Origin: Chloroflexota bacterium
GTDB taxonomy: Bacteria; Chloroflexota; Dormibacteria; Dormibacterales; Dormibacteraceae
Length of the DNA stretch: 39,945 nt
Assembly: GCA_005881155.1 (NCBI GenBank)
Contig: VBHN01000077.1
Location: 1-39,945 of the forward strand
Reading direction: 5' to 3'
Positions 18,403 to 28,470 of the stretch are shown here, piece by piece (positions within the stretch are counted from its first letter, which is position 1; every line of letters starts with the position of its first letter). Position numbers and translations under genes: made by a program. The notes beneath the pieces are model-generated. The model made no database searches. It was not told the origin of the DNA and worked only from the letters and a program-made list of their open reading frames with translations.

Positions 18403-19913
18403 GCGGCCGCACCGCCGGCCATCAGGAGGCCGATGCGGTCGCGGTCGATCTCCTCCCCCTCGAGGATGGCGACCACCCGGCCCCGGTAGACGACAGCCAC
18501 CCGGTCGCTGAGCGAGAGGACCTCGTCCAGCTCCGAGGAGACCAGGAGCACGGCCAGGCCCTTGTCGCGCTGGTCGACGATCTGGCGGTGGATGAACTCG
18601 ATCGAGCCGACGTCGACGCCGCGGGTGGGCTGGGCCGCGACCAGCACCTCGGGATTGGTGCCCAGCTCGCGGGCGACGACCACCTTCTGCTGGTTCCCGC
18701 CGGAGAGCGAGCCGGTGGGCTCGGCCGGGCCGGCGGCCCGGATGTCGAACTGCTTGATCAGCGCCGCCGCGTAGTCAAAGACGGCGCGCAGGTTGCGCAG
18801 GATCCAGCGGGCGAAGGGCGGCTGGTCGAAGTCCTCGAGGACGAGGTTGTCGGCGATCGGAAGCTCCAAGATCACGCCCTGGCGATGGCGGTCGGGAGGG
18901 ATCACGCTCAGCCCGCTGTGCAGGCGCGACTTGGCGGAGCGCCGGGTGACGTCGCGGCCGCCGATCAGCACCTGGCCGGAGACGGCGGGGCGGAGCCCGC
19001 TGATCGCCTCCACCAGCTCGTTCTGGCCGTTCCCCTCCACCCCCGCGATGCCGACGATCTCGCCCGAGCGGACGTCGAGGTCGACGCCATCCACCGCGAC
19101 CTGCTTGCGGTCGTCATGGACCACGAGCCCTTTGACCTCGAGGCGGACGTCGCCGGGGTGGGCCGGCTTCTTCTCGACCCGCAGCAGGACCGGCCGGCCG
19201 ACCATCATCCGGGCGAGGTCCGCGGGCGTGGACTGCTGGGGCGTGGTGTGGTCGACGACCTTGCCCCGGCGCATCACAGTGATGGCGTCCGCGACCTCCA
19301 TGACCTCGCCCAGCTTGTGGGTGATGAAGATCACCGCGTTGCCCTCGGCGACCAGGTTGCGGATGATCTCGAAGAGTCCCTTGATCTCCTGGGGCGTCAG
19401 GACCGCTGTCGGCTCGTCCAGGATCAGCAGGCGGGCTCCGCGGTAGAGCGCCTTGAGGATCTCGACGCGCTGCTGGACACCAACCGAAAGGCTCTCGATC
19501 CGAGCCCGCGGCGGCACCTCCAACCCGTACCGCTGGGAGAGCTCTGAGACCTGCCTGCCGGCCGTCTCGAGGTCGATGACGCCGGGCGGGCTGGTGATCT
19601 CCTGGCCGAGGATGATGTTTTCGGCCACGGTCAGGGGCGGGATGAGCATGAAGTGCTGGTGCACCATCCCGATCCCGAGCCTGATCGCGTCCTGGGGACC
19701 GTGGATGACGACCGGCCGGCCGTCGAAGACGATCTCACCCGAGTCGGGCGTGGTCAGGCCGTAGACGACGTTCATCAAGGTCGACTTGCCGGCGCCGTTC
19801 TCACCGAGCAGGGCGTGGACCCGGCCCCACTCGACGGCCAGGTCCACGCCGTCATTTGCCCTCAGCTCTCCGAAGGTCTTGACGATCCCCCGGAGCTCGA
19901 GGGCGGCTGTCAT
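18399..19913 (-). CDS. ABC transporter ATP-binding protein, duplicated ATPase (nucleoside/BMP-type)
   Basis: 504 aa; GENGAGKSTLMNVVYGL, LSVGVQQRVEILKALYRGARLLILDEPTAVLTPQE, LSGGNQQKVVVARELGTNPEVLVAAQPTRGVDVGS. Confidence 0.93.
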   Translation of the reverse strand: MTAALELRGIVKTFGELRANDGVDLAVEWGRVHALLGENGAGKSTLMNVVYGLTTPDSGEIVFDGRPVVIHGPQDAIRLGIGMVHQHFMLIPPLTVAENIILGQEITSPPGVIDLETAGRQVSELSQRYGLEVPPRARIESLSVGVQQRVEILKALYRGARLLILDEPTAVLTPQEIKGLFEIIRNLVAEGNAVIFITHKLGEVMEVADAITVMRRGKVVDHTTPQQSTPADLARMMVGRPVLLRVEKKPAHPGDVRLEVKGLVVHDDRKQVAVDGVDLDVRSGEIVGIAGVEGNGQNELVEAISGLRPAVSGQVLIGGRDVTRRSAKSRLHSGLSVIPPDRHRQGVILELPIADNLVLEDFDQPPFARWILRNLRAVFDYAAALIKQFDIRAAGPAEPTGSLSGGNQQKVVVARELGTNPEVLVAAQPTRGVDVGSIEFIHRQIVDQRDKGLAVLLVSSELDEVLSLSDRVAVVYRGRVVAILEGEEIDRDRIGLLMAGGAAA

Positions 19914-19919
19914 CTCTGG

Positions 19920-20914
19920 TTAGGCGCTCACCCCGGTCTTGAGGGAGCCGTCCTTCAGCTTGGTCTGGATGTCCGTGATCTTGGCCTTGACGTCGGCCGG
20001 GATCTTGGACTCGTAGTCGTGGTAGGGCGCCAGGCCGATGCCGTCGTTCTTGGCGTCGAAGCTCAAGATGCCGCCGGTGAAGGCGCTCTTGGTCAGGTTG
20101 GTGATGGCCTGCTTCACCGCCACGTCGAGGTGCTTCTCGGCGCTGGTGATCAGGCAGCTGTCGACGTCCGGGTAGCTGACGTACTGGTCGACGTCGACGC
20201 CCACGCAGTACTTGTTGGCCTGTTTGGCCGCGAGCAGGGCGCCGTTGCCGGTCTGGCCGCCGGCGCCGAAGATCACGTCCGCTCCCTGGCTGATGAAGGT
20301 CTGGCCCTGCTGCTTGCCCCAGTCGGGGTCGTTGAAGTCCTTGCGCCGTGGGCGTAGCCCTCGACGTAGTGGACGACCGGCGGCACCGTCTGCAGTCCGG
20401 CCACCACGCCGATGGTGCCCGTCTTGCTCATCAGGGCCGCCAGCGCGCCGGCCAAAAAGCCCGGCTGGTCCTCGGCGAAGAGGATGCCGACCAGGTTGCT
20501 GGGCGGTGTCTTGTCCGTGAAGTCGTAGGAGTCGACGAGCAGGAACTTGGTGTTCGGGTTCGACTTGGCGGCCGCGATCACCGCGTCGCCGAGGTTGAAG
20601 CCGACGCCGATGATCAGGTCGTATTTCTGGTCCAGGTACTGCTGGATGTTCTTGGGATAGTCGTCGGGCGTGCTCGACTCGATGGCCTTGCCCGAGACGC
20701 AGAGGCTGGAATCGGCCTGCGCGTTCTGGACGCCCTTGTAGGAGTCGAAGTTGAACGACTTGTCGCTGAGCTTGCCGACGTCGGTGACGAGGCCGACCTT
20801 CCAGGTCTTGGAGCAGTTGCTGGTGCCTCCGCCCCCGTTGCCGCCACCGCCACCGCAGGCGACGACCATGATCGCGGCGGCCAGCAGGCTGCCGACTACA
20901 CGAAAACCGCGCAT
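19920..20914 (-). pseudogene. BMP family ABC transporter substrate-binding lipoprotein, frame-disrupted around 20341
   Basis: Lipoprotein signal MRGFRVVGSLLAAAIMVVACGGGG; KVGLVTDVGKLSDKSFNFDSYKGVQNA...GYAHGA in one frame, KDFNDPDWGKQQGQTFISQGADVIFGAGGQTGNGALLAAKQ... in another. Confidence 0.85.
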
Positions 20915-20952
20915 TCGAAAACTCCTCCTAGATCCGGTTGACTGGTGGGAGT

Positions 20953-22209
20953 CTAAGCCAAACTCCGGCGAAGGAAAGAGGGCGCTTCCCGCCAGCCGAG
21001 CGCCGACACCTCGTCGCTGAGGTTGCCGCAGCAATCCCTGAGCTTTGCCTCCAGCTCAGCCGCGGTCGGGGGGCGGTCCGGCGCCCCCGGCGGCAGCTTC
21101 AGCTCCAGGTGCCGTGAGCCCTCACCGGTCACCACCTCGGCCTCGAACAGCCCGTCCAGCAGGCCTTCGCCGCCGGGCGCGGCCTCGACCTCGACCAGCT
21201 CCATCAGCCTGCGGGCGGCCGGCCGGCTCACGCAGCCGTCGCTGAAGCTGGCGAAGCCCGGTGGGCGGTCCAGGAGGGCGGCGGCGAGCCCGTACTCGAG
21301 GCTGAACTTGCCCTCCAGGCCGGTCTTCGGCGAGTGCCGGTTGAGGGGCTGCAGGGAGGCCGCGGGGGTGCGGACCCGGATGGCCCGGATCGCCCCGGGG
21401 TCGGCCTCCAGCGAGGCCAGGGCCGCCATCGGCCGCTGCAGCGCGTAGCAGCAGGGATAGAGCTTGATGGCAAGGCCGCCGGGGACCGCCAGCGGGGACT
21501 CGTCGACCCTGGCGAGGTCCCCGCCGAGAAGGGCCAGCCACTGGTCGACCGCACCCAGGTCGGCAGTGGCGCCGGCGGCGGCCAGCCGGGCCGCCCGCAC
21601 GCCGGCCGAGACGGCGAAGCCGACCTGGAGCGGCTTGGCCATGGTTCCGAACGCCCGCTGCAGGCCACCGGCGGCTGGCACGGCCAGCGCTATGGCGCGG
21701 GCCAGACCGTCCGCGTCGAGGCCGATCGCGATGCCCGCCGCGACGGCCGCCGCCGGCGCCCCGGCGGTACAGGTCGCGTGCCAGCCCCGGCTGTAGTGGT
21801 CCCAGCCGAGGGCGGTTCCCAGCCTTGCCATGACGCCGGCGCCGGCGAGGTAGGCCAGCTCACCACCCCCGACGCTAAGGGCGGCGGGGACGCAGACGGC
21901 CGAGAGGTGGGCTGTCGACGGCAGGTGCAGATCGTCGTAGTCGAGCGCGTGGGCGGCGGCGGCCCAACGGGTCGCCTCGTCCTCGCTCCGGGCGATCTCC
22001 ACGACTGGCTCGAAACGGCCGGCGACCGCGACCGCCACGGTGTCGACGAGCGCTCTTCGGGCGAGCGCGAGGTCCTCCGCCGAAGGCTCGAAAGAGGCCG
22101 CCCAGGCCGCCAGCTCGACCGCCGCGTCAGAGCTCAGGATGCGACCTAAGGTACTCCAGCACGGCTTCCCGGCTGGGTTCGATCGCACCTTCCAGGACCA
22201 GCTCGTCAA
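20953..22209 (-). CDS. MmgE/PrpD family protein
   Basis: ELAAWAASFEPSAEDLALARRALVDTVAVAVAGR...AHALDYDDLHLPSTAHLSAVCVPAALSVGG...GTMAKPLQVGFAVSAGVRAARLAAAG; exact start uncertain (overlaps cca gene). Confidence 0.85.
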   Translation of the reverse strand: MTSWSWKVRSNPAGKPCWSTLGRILSSDAAVELAAWAASFEPSAEDLALARRALVDTVAVAVAGRFEPVVEIARSEDEATRWAAAAHALDYDDLHLPSTAHLSAVCVPAALSVGGGELAYLAGAGVMARLGTALGWDHYSRGWHATCTAGAPAAAVAAGIAIGLDADGLARAIALAVPAAGGLQRAFGTMAKPLQVGFAVSAGVRAARLAAAGATADLGAVDQWLALLGGDLARVDESPLAVPGGLAIKLYPCCYALQRPMAALASLEADPGAIRAIRVRTPAASLQPLNRHSPKTGLEGKFSLEYGLAAALLDRPPGFASFSDGCVSRPAARRLMELVEVEAAPGGEGLLDGLFEAEVVTGEGSRHLELKLPPGAPDRPPTAAELEAKLRDCCGNLSDEVSALGWREAPSFLRRSLA

Positions 22210-23476
22210 GGCGGCTCTTAAGACGGCCGATCTCGGGACCGGGAGGCAGTCCCCGCTCGCGCATCAGGTCCTCCCCGGTGACCGGCGACCGGAAGCGGCT
22301 GGGCCGCTCCTGCCGCACCGTCTCGAGGCGGGCAGCCAGCTCCTCGAGCTTCTCGGGCTGGTCGTAGGCCGAGGCCGCGATGTCGGCCCGGGCCAGGTCG
22401 AGCAGGCGGCCGAGATCTTGGCCCGCGTCCCGGGCGAGCTTGCGCACAGCGCCGTCGGTCCACTCGGACCCGTAGTAGACGGGCCGCAAGTGCAGCAGCA
22501 CCAGCTTGGAGACCCGTTCGATCAGGGCGTTGGAGAAGCGGAGGCGCGTCATCGCGGCGGTCGCCATCTCGGCGCCGACCTTCTCGTGCGCGAGGAAGCT
22601 GCCGTCGGGTGCCGCCGTGGAGGGCTTGCCGACGTCGTGAAAGAGCGCCGCCAAGCGGGTGACGAGGTCGGCCGGGGTCTTGGACACGGCTTCGAGGGTG
22701 TGGCCGAAGACGTCGTACTGGTGGAAGCCGCCCTGCTCGACCCCCTTGCAAGCTGCCAGCTCGGGCAGGACTTCGGGGAGCAGCCCACCCTCGTCGAGCA
22801 GCTCCAGGGCGAGCTTGGGCCGCTCGCTCAAGAGGAGCTTCCGCAGCTCCTCGTTGACACGTTCGACGGAGACCATCGGGGGCCGCAGCCGGTCGGCGAG
22901 GCTGCGCATGGCCGGCAGCAGCGCGGGATCGAGCCGGAAACCCAGTTGGGCAGCGAAGCGGATGGCACGGAGCATCCGAAGGGGGTCGTCGTTGAAGGTG
23001 GCGACCGGGTCCAGCGGGGTCCGCAGCAGGCCCTCGCGCAGGTCGGCCAGGCCCGTGCCGAGGCGGTCCTCAACGTGACCTTCGAAATCCATCAGGAGGG
23101 CGTTGACGGTGAAGTCCCGGCGCCGGAGGTCGTCCTCGATAGTTGCCGGACGGACGGCGGGCTTGCGCGAGTCCGGCTCGTAACTCTCGGCACGGGCGGA
23201 GGCGAACTCGATCGGCCGCCCCTGCCACATCACCTGCGCTGTCCCGAAGCGTTCGAACACCACCGGCGGAGCGCTGCCCGTCAGCCGCGCGAAGTGCGCG
23301 GCCAGCTCGGGCCCCTTGCCGTCCTCGACGACCACGTCGATCTCGGCGTGCGGCCTGCCCAGCAGGCGGTCGCGCACGTAGCCGCCCACCGCCCAGGCCC
23401 GGGTCCCGGCCGCCGCGGCGGCCTTCGCCAGCGGGCCGAAGGCCGCGTCGTGCGCTACAGGTTCAGTCGCGCCCAC
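22127..23476 (-). CDS. CCA tRNA nucleotidyltransferase / poly(A) polymerase family with HD domain
   Basis: AWAVGGYVRDRLLGRPHAEIDVVVEDG, RRDFTVNALLMDF, DDPLRMLRAIRFAAQLGFRLDP, LAALFHDVGKPSTA; GTG start at 23476 proposed. Confidence 0.88.
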   Translation of the reverse strand: MGATEPVAHDAAFGPLAKAAAAAGTRAWAVGGYVRDRLLGRPHAEIDVVVEDGKGPELAAHFARLTGSAPPVVFERFGTAQVMWQGRPIEFASARAESYEPDSRKPAVRPATIEDDLRRRDFTVNALLMDFEGHVEDRLGTGLADLREGLLRTPLDPVATFNDDPLRMLRAIRFAAQLGFRLDPALLPAMRSLADRLRPPMVSVERVNEELRKLLLSERPKLALELLDEGGLLPEVLPELAACKGVEQGGFHQYDVFGHTLEAVSKTPADLVTRLAALFHDVGKPSTAAPDGSFLAHEKVGAEMATAAMTRLRFSNALIERVSKLVLLHLRPVYYGSEWTDGAVRKLARDAGQDLGRLLDLARADIAASAYDQPEKLEELAARLETVRQERPSRFRSPVTGEDLMRERGLPPGPEIGRLKSRLDELVLEGAIEPSREAVLEYLRSHPEL

Positions 23477-24333
23477 TCGACCGCCCCGACCAGTCCCACC
23501 TGGGTTCCCAGCGCGGCCCGGACCAGCCTCGGCTTGCGGTTCCGGGTGATGAAGGGCGAGGTCTTGATCGGCTCGTACAGCGCCCGCCGGACCAGGGCCC
23601 AGGAGTTGGTGATCCCGCCGCCGATGACGATCAGCTCGGGGTCCACCAGGTTGGCGAGGTTCATCAGCGCCTGGCCGACCATTCCGGCGGCCTCCTCGAC
23701 CACCTGCAGCGAGCGCGGGTCCCCCTGCCGGGCGGCGGCGAACACCTCGGCCGCCGGCCGGCCCATCTTGCGGGCGAGGGTGGAGCCGCTCGCGTAGGCC
23801 TCGGTGCAGCCGTGCATCCCGCAGGCGCAGAGCGGGCCCTTCGGGTCCAGGACCATGTGACCGACCTCGCCGGCGCTGCCGTGCGCCCCGCTGTGGAGAC
23901 GGCCGCCGAGGATCAAGCCGGAGCCGATGCCCGTGCTCCAGGTGACGTAGGCGAGGTCGTTGGCGCCCTTCCCCGCGCCCCTCTGGTGCTCGGCTACGGC
24001 CGCCAGGTTGGCGTCGTTCTCCAGGTGCACCGCCGCTCTCAGTTCCTGCTCCAGCAGTCGGGCCAGGGGCAGGTTCTTCGGCCAGCCGGTCAGGTTGGGC
24101 GGGTTGATGAGGGTGCCGGTCTTGGGGTCGCAAGGACCGGGGACGCCGATGCCGACCGCTCGCAGCCGGCGGCCTCCGGTGAGACGTTCGATGTTGCCGG
24201 CGGTCCAACGAACCATGCCCTCGGGACCACCGAGGGCTGCCGTCGAGGCTTTGGCCCGGCCGCCGATGGTCCCGTCGGAACCGGCGACGGCGACCCGGAC
24301 CTGGGTTCCGCCGAGGTCGATTCCGGCGATCAC
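23455..24333 (-). CDS. ROK family sugar kinase (glucokinase-like)
   Basis: 292 aa; IAGIDLGGTQVRVAV, GIGVPGPCDPKTG, ENDANLAAVAEH, zinc motif CACGMHGCTEAYASG. Confidence 0.92.
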   Translation of the reverse strand: MIAGIDLGGTQVRVAVAGSDGTIGGRAKASTAALGGPEGMVRWTAGNIERLTGGRRLRAVGIGVPGPCDPKTGTLINPPNLTGWPKNLPLARLLEQELRAAVHLENDANLAAVAEHQRGAGKGANDLAYVTWSTGIGSGLILGGRLHSGAHGSAGEVGHMVLDPKGPLCACGMHGCTEAYASGSTLARKMGRPAAEVFAAARQGDPRSLQVVEEAAGMVGQALMNLANLVDPELIVIGGGITNSWALVRRALYEPIKTSPFITRNRKPRLVRAALGTQVGLVGAVEWARLNL

Positions 24334-24349
24334 CGGATTAGCCTAAGGG

Positions 24350-25044
24350 TTGACCGTGCAGTCACTCGAACGCCACCCGGTCTTGCTCTCGGTCGCGGTC
24401 GTGGTTGCGATCGCCGGAATCGGGGTCAGCCTGCACCTGGTCTTTGCCGGCGTGGCCTCGGTGCCGCTTCGGCTGGCGCTCTCGGCGGCGGTGATGCTGG
24501 TCTCCCTCGGCGTCGGCCTTTACGTGGCCTCACGCCTGGGCTGGCGGCGCGCCGGCTTCCGGCGCGACCTGGACCCGCGAGGCCGGCAGACGCTCTGGTT
24601 GCTCGCCCTGCCCGTCCTCTCCGCGGGTCTGGTCTTCGGGGTCCGGGGCAGCGGCCAGCCCGCAGTGACCGTCTTCCTGCTCGGAGGCCTGGCCACCCTG
24701 GTCGCGCTCCACGAGGAGCGGCCCTCTTCGGCATCGGCCACTCGTTGAACGTGCTGACCACGTCCGCCTCGCCGCTGGCGGTGGTCTACCAGGTGATCAG
24801 CGCCGGCCTGGTCGGGATCCTGTTCGGGACCGTCCGGATCCGGACCGGCATGATCTGGCCCTCGGTCATCGTCCACGCGCTGGTCGACTGGGCGTCCTTC
24901 AGCGTGCTCTACCCGCAGATCTCGCCGCGCGAGCCGAAGCCGGTCCCGGCCATCGCCGGCCTGGCGGTCTACGGGGTGCTGGCCGCGGCGGCACTCTGGT
25001 CGCTAAGGCGAGAGGAGGTCCGGACCCAGCCCAGCGCCGGTTAG
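24350..25044 (+). pseudogene. CPBP family intramembrane protease-like, frame-disrupted around 24720
   Basis: N-terminal frame ends ...LATLVALHEE; C-terminal frame resumes ALFGIGHSLNV...VIVHALVDWASFSVLYPQ; EExxxR motif interrupted, FxxxH and HxxxD retained. Confidence 0.75.
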
Positions 25045-25190
25045 GGCTTCTGGGACATCTGGTAGCAGGCGACGTCGTACTGCAACGGCGCGCCGGCTCG
25101 GTTGTAGGCCTGTCCTCCGATACCGCCGTTCGGGAAGATACAAGCGAATACCGGGCAAGGTTACAGCCCCGATGTAGGGTTCGAACCCGG

Positions 25191-27029
25191 TCAGCGCAGC
25201 GTCCGGACGTCGCCCTCGCGGCGCGTGATCCGTTCGGCGTCGAGATGCTCGAGCAGCGCCAGCACGGGTCGCCGGCTCGCGGACAGCGCGTCCCGCAGCC
25301 TCGCCACGGTCACCCCTCCCTCGGCGGCGACGATCTCCTGGACCAGCGCCAGCGCCGACCGGTACGCCTCGCGGGTGAAGGCCATGTCGTCGGAGAGCCT
25401 GACCACCTCGCCGCTCTTGACCAGCGCCCGCAGCACCTCCGGTCCGGCGCCCGACTCGCGCAGCGCCTCCGGCAGCGAGGGCGGCGAGTAGGGCGACCGG
25501 CCCAGCAGCTCGACCAGCTGCCGGGCGGGACCGCCTTCGGCCGGGTCGAGCCGGACCTGGTGGGAGGGTAGCGCGACCTCGCCTGACCGCTCCACCAGCA
25601 CGCCATCACGAGCCAGCTCGCCGGCGACCACCCCGAACGCGGCCGGCGCCAGGCCGAGGCGGCTCTTCAGCTCCTCGCGGGGCATCCCACCCCGGAGCGG
25701 ATGGGCGCGGTGGTACTCCTCGAGCAGCCCGACCGTCCGACCCCTGATCGCCGTCCAGGCCTCGGGCGAGAAGACCCAGCCGCCGGCCCGCCTGGCGGCG
25801 AGCCGGGTAAGGTCCGCCGAGGGCGCCAGGGTCGCCTTCAGCAGAGCGCCCTCGGTGATCCCGCGGGCGTACTTGCGGAGCTCCTCCTGGAGGACGTCGC
25901 CCGCCATCCGCCGCTCCAGGGAGGCCGGGACCTCCGCGTCATGTCGAGGATGGCGGCGGGGATTGACATCGGCGAAGCGTCCGCCGGCGAGGGTGGCGGA
26001 CGGGCTGGGCAGGCGGAGGACGAAGTGGTCGCCGGCGGCGGCCGCCACGGGCTCCGCAAGGTAGAGCTGAATCCAGCCCCGTCCGCCGGGCGGGACCTCG
26101 TCAGCGTCGAGCACGATGGCGCGTGCCGATACCTCCGCGGTGCCGGTGTGGAGCATCAGGGTGGAGCCGTGCCGGAGCGGCCGGACGGCGCCGGCCAGCA
26201 CACTCACCTCCGCATCAACCCGGCGGGTGGGCGCGAACGCGCCGGGCCGCGCGAGCAGGTGCCCGCGGGCCAGGTCCTCCTTCTCGACACCGGCCAGGTT
26301 GACCGCCACCCGGCTGCCAGGAGTGGCGACCTCGACCTTGCGGTTGTGCTGCTGGAGGCCGCGGATGCGGACCCGGCGCCCGCCGGGCAGGGTCTCCAGC
26401 TCCTCCCCCACCTTCAGCGAGCCATCAACCAGGGTGCCGGTCACCACCGTGCCGAAGCCGCCGATGGTGAAGACGCGATCGATCGGCAGCCGAGGCCGGC
26501 CGAGGTCGGGGCGCGGCTCGGCCGCGTCGAGGAGGGAATCCAACTTCGCTTTCAGCGCTTCCAGGCCGCCGCCGGTGAGCGCTGAGACGGGAACGATCTC
26601 CGCCCCGGCCAGGGAGGTGCCGGCGAGCTGCTCGCTCACCTCGGCGGTCACGAGCTCGAGCCACTCGGGGTCGACCAGGTCGATCTTGGTCAGCACCACC
26701 AGCCCGCGCCGGATGTCGAGCAGGTGGACGATCTCCAGGTGTTCCACGGTCTGGGGCATCACGCCCTCGTCGGCCGCCACCACCAGCAGCACGGCGTCGA
26801 GGCCCTGGACCCCGGCCAGCAGGTTGCGGATGAAGCGCGCGTGCCCGGGGACGTCGACGATGCCCACCTGCCGGCCGCCGGGCAGCTCCAGGTAGGCGAA
26901 GCCGAGGTCGATCGTCATGCCCCGTCGCTTCTCCTCGGCGAGCCGGTCGGGGTCGATCCCGGTCAGCGCCTCGATGAGCGTGGACTTGCCGTGGTCGATG
27001 TGACCTGCCGTGCCGACGACGAAGCTCAT
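25191..27029 (-). CDS. selB: Selenocysteine-specific translation elongation factor SelB
   Basis: 612 aa; [74 protein letters not shown]-terminal winged-helix region. Confidence 0.95.
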   Translation of the reverse strand: MSFVVGTAGHIDHGKSTLIEALTGIDPDRLAEEKRRGMTIDLGFAYLELPGGRQVGIVDVPGHARFIRNLLAGVQGLDAVLLVVAADEGVMPQTVEHLEIVHLLDIRRGLVVLTKIDLVDPEWLELVTAEVSEQLAGTSLAGAEIVPVSALTGGGLEALKAKLDSLLDAAEPRPDLGRPRLPIDRVFTIGGFGTVVTGTLVDGSLKVGEELETLPGGRRVRIRGLQQHNRKVEVATPGSRVAVNLAGVEKEDLARGHLLARPGAFAPTRRVDAEVSVLAGAVRPLRHGSTLMLHTGTAEVSARAIVLDADEVPPGGRGWIQLYLAEPVAAAAGDHFVLRLPSPSATLAGGRFADVNPRRHPRHDAEVPASLERRMAGDVLQEELRKYARGITEGALLKATLAPSADLTRLAARRAGGWVFSPEAWTAIRGRTVGLLEEYHRAHPLRGGMPREELKSRLGLAPAAFGVVAGELARDGVLVERSGEVALPSHQVRLDPAEGGPARQLVELLGRSPYSPPSLPEALRESGAGPEVLRALVKSGEVVRLSDDMAFTREAYRSALALVQEIVAAEGGVTVARLRDALSASRRPVLALLEHLDAERITRREGDVRTLR

Positions 27030-27123
27030 CGGCAGTCACAAGCCGGCGCCGCGATATGGGCCGATCCAGGCGCCCCAGATCCGGCGACTAGACGCAGGGG
27101 CGGTCGATGAGCTTCGTGGAAAC

Positions 27124-28470
27124 TCATTTTTGGAGCGAGCGCACTGCCCGTTCAACCGCGTCGAAGAGGGGTTCATCCTCGCCGGTTAGGACGGTGCGGG
27201 GGTCCAGGCAGCAGCGGTCGGCCTCGATCCTCCCGAGCACGGGCGGCTCACCCTGGCGGAGCGCGCTCAACAGCCGCGAGGCTGGGCCTTCGAGCGCAAC
27301 CAGGGTGGTGGGCAGCCCGTGGCCGGGCAGGGAGCCGCCACCGGCCGCCGACTCGGACTCCAAAAGAGAGGTGGCGACCTCGCGGTCCCCGAGCTTGACC
27401 GTCCACCAGGCAGCCCGGCGCCGGAGCTCGGCGGGCTGGGCGGTGACCATCCGCTCGACCGGCACCTCGGTCCCCGCCCGCTCCAGCAGCCACTCGCGGA
27501 GCGTCGCCTCCAGCGCCGCCAGCGAGAGCTTGTCGATCCGCAGTGCCCTCGCCAGCGGGTGGCGGGCCAGCTTCCGGACCGCCTCCACCGACCCGAGCAG
27601 GATGCCCGCCTGAGGGCCTCCGAGCAGCTTGTCGCCGCTGAAGCAGACCAGGTCGGCGTGGCGTAGCGAGTCGACCACCGACGGCTCATCGGCCACGCCG
27701 AAGAGGGACCCGCTGCCGAGGTCGTCGAGCAGCAGCAGCTGGTGGTTGTGCGCCACCTCAGCCAGCTCCGCGAGGCCGGCCGACTCGGTGAAGCCGCTGA
27801 CCCGGAAGTTCGACGTGTGCACCCGCAGGACGGCGGCCGTCCGAGGACCCACCGCCTCTTCGTAATCGGAGGCGCGGGTGCGGTTGGTGGTGCCGACCTC
27901 GACCATCCGCGCGCCCGAGAGCCGCATCACGTCGGGCATCCGGAAGGAGCCGCCGATCTCGACCTGCTGGCCGCGGGAGACGATCACCTCGCGGCCCCTA
28001 CAGAGCGCCGTCAGGGCCAGCAGGATGGCCCCGGCGTTGTTGTTGACGACCAACGCCGCGGGCGCGCCGGTCAGCCGGCGCAGCAGCGGCGCGACGTGGG
28101 CGGTGCGCTCACCGCGACGGCCGCTGGCCAGGTCGAGCTCGAGATTCGAGTAGCCGGCGGCGGTCTCGCTGACGGCGGCCGTCGCAGACCGGGACAGCGG
28201 CGCCCGGCCGAGGTTGGTGTGGATGACGACGCCCGACGCGTTGATGACGCGGCGGAGGCTGGTCGCCAGCAGACTGCGCAGGCTCGCTTCGACCAGGGCC
28301 AGCCGGTCCTCACCGGAAGCCTCCGCCCCTGCCCGCTCCGCCTCCAGCTGGGCGCGGATGGCGGCGACCACGAGGTCGTGCGGGAAGCGCTCGCGCAGCC
28401 GGGCGTAACCCGGCTCGTTTACAAGCTTGCCGACGGCAGGCAGGGAAAGAGCCCGATGTACCCGCTGCAT
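27124..28470 (-). CDS. selA: L-seryl-tRNA(Sec) selenium transferase
   Basis: Start ATG at 28470; RVINASGVVIHTNLGRAPLS, VVNNNAGAILLAL, EIGGSFRMPDVM, VGTTNRTRASDYEEAV, CFSGDKLLGGPQAGI. Confidence 0.96.
   Translation of the reverse strand: MQRVHRALSLPAVGKLVNEPGYARLRERFPHDLVVAAIRAQLEAERAGAEASGEDRLALVEASLRSLLATSLRRVINASGVVIHTNLGRAPLSRSATAAVSETAAGYSNLELDLASGRRGERTAHVAPLLRRLTGAPAALVVNNNAGAILLALTALCRGREVIVSRGQQVEIGGSFRMPDVMRLSGARMVEVGTTNRTRASDYEEAVGPRTAAVLRVHTSNFRVSGFTESAGLAELAEVAHNHQLLLLDDLGSGSLFGVADEPSVVDSLRHADLVCFSGDKLLGGPQAGILLGSVEAVRKLARHPLARALRIDKLSLAALEATLREWLLERAGTEVPVERMVTAQPAELRRRAAWWTVKLGDREVATSLLESESAAGGGSLPGHGLPTTLVALEGPASRLLSALRQGEPPVLGRIEADRCCLDPRTVLTGEDEPLFDAVERAVRSLQK

Noticed and set aside
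17155-18489. 444-aa + strand ORF opposite the ABC permease
   Set aside because: Asp/Arg/Gly-rich shadow translation opposite a well-supported permease.
20815-20860. Gly-rich repeat (ACGGGGGNGGGG) near the BMP lipoprotein N-terminus
   Set aside because: Ordinary flexible linker after a lipobox cysteine.
25175-25190. tRNA gene suggested by GGGTTCGAACCC
   Set aside because: T-stem does not pair to 5 bp in either orientation and no D-arm, anticodon arm or acceptor could be assembled; kept only as part of an anomaly note.
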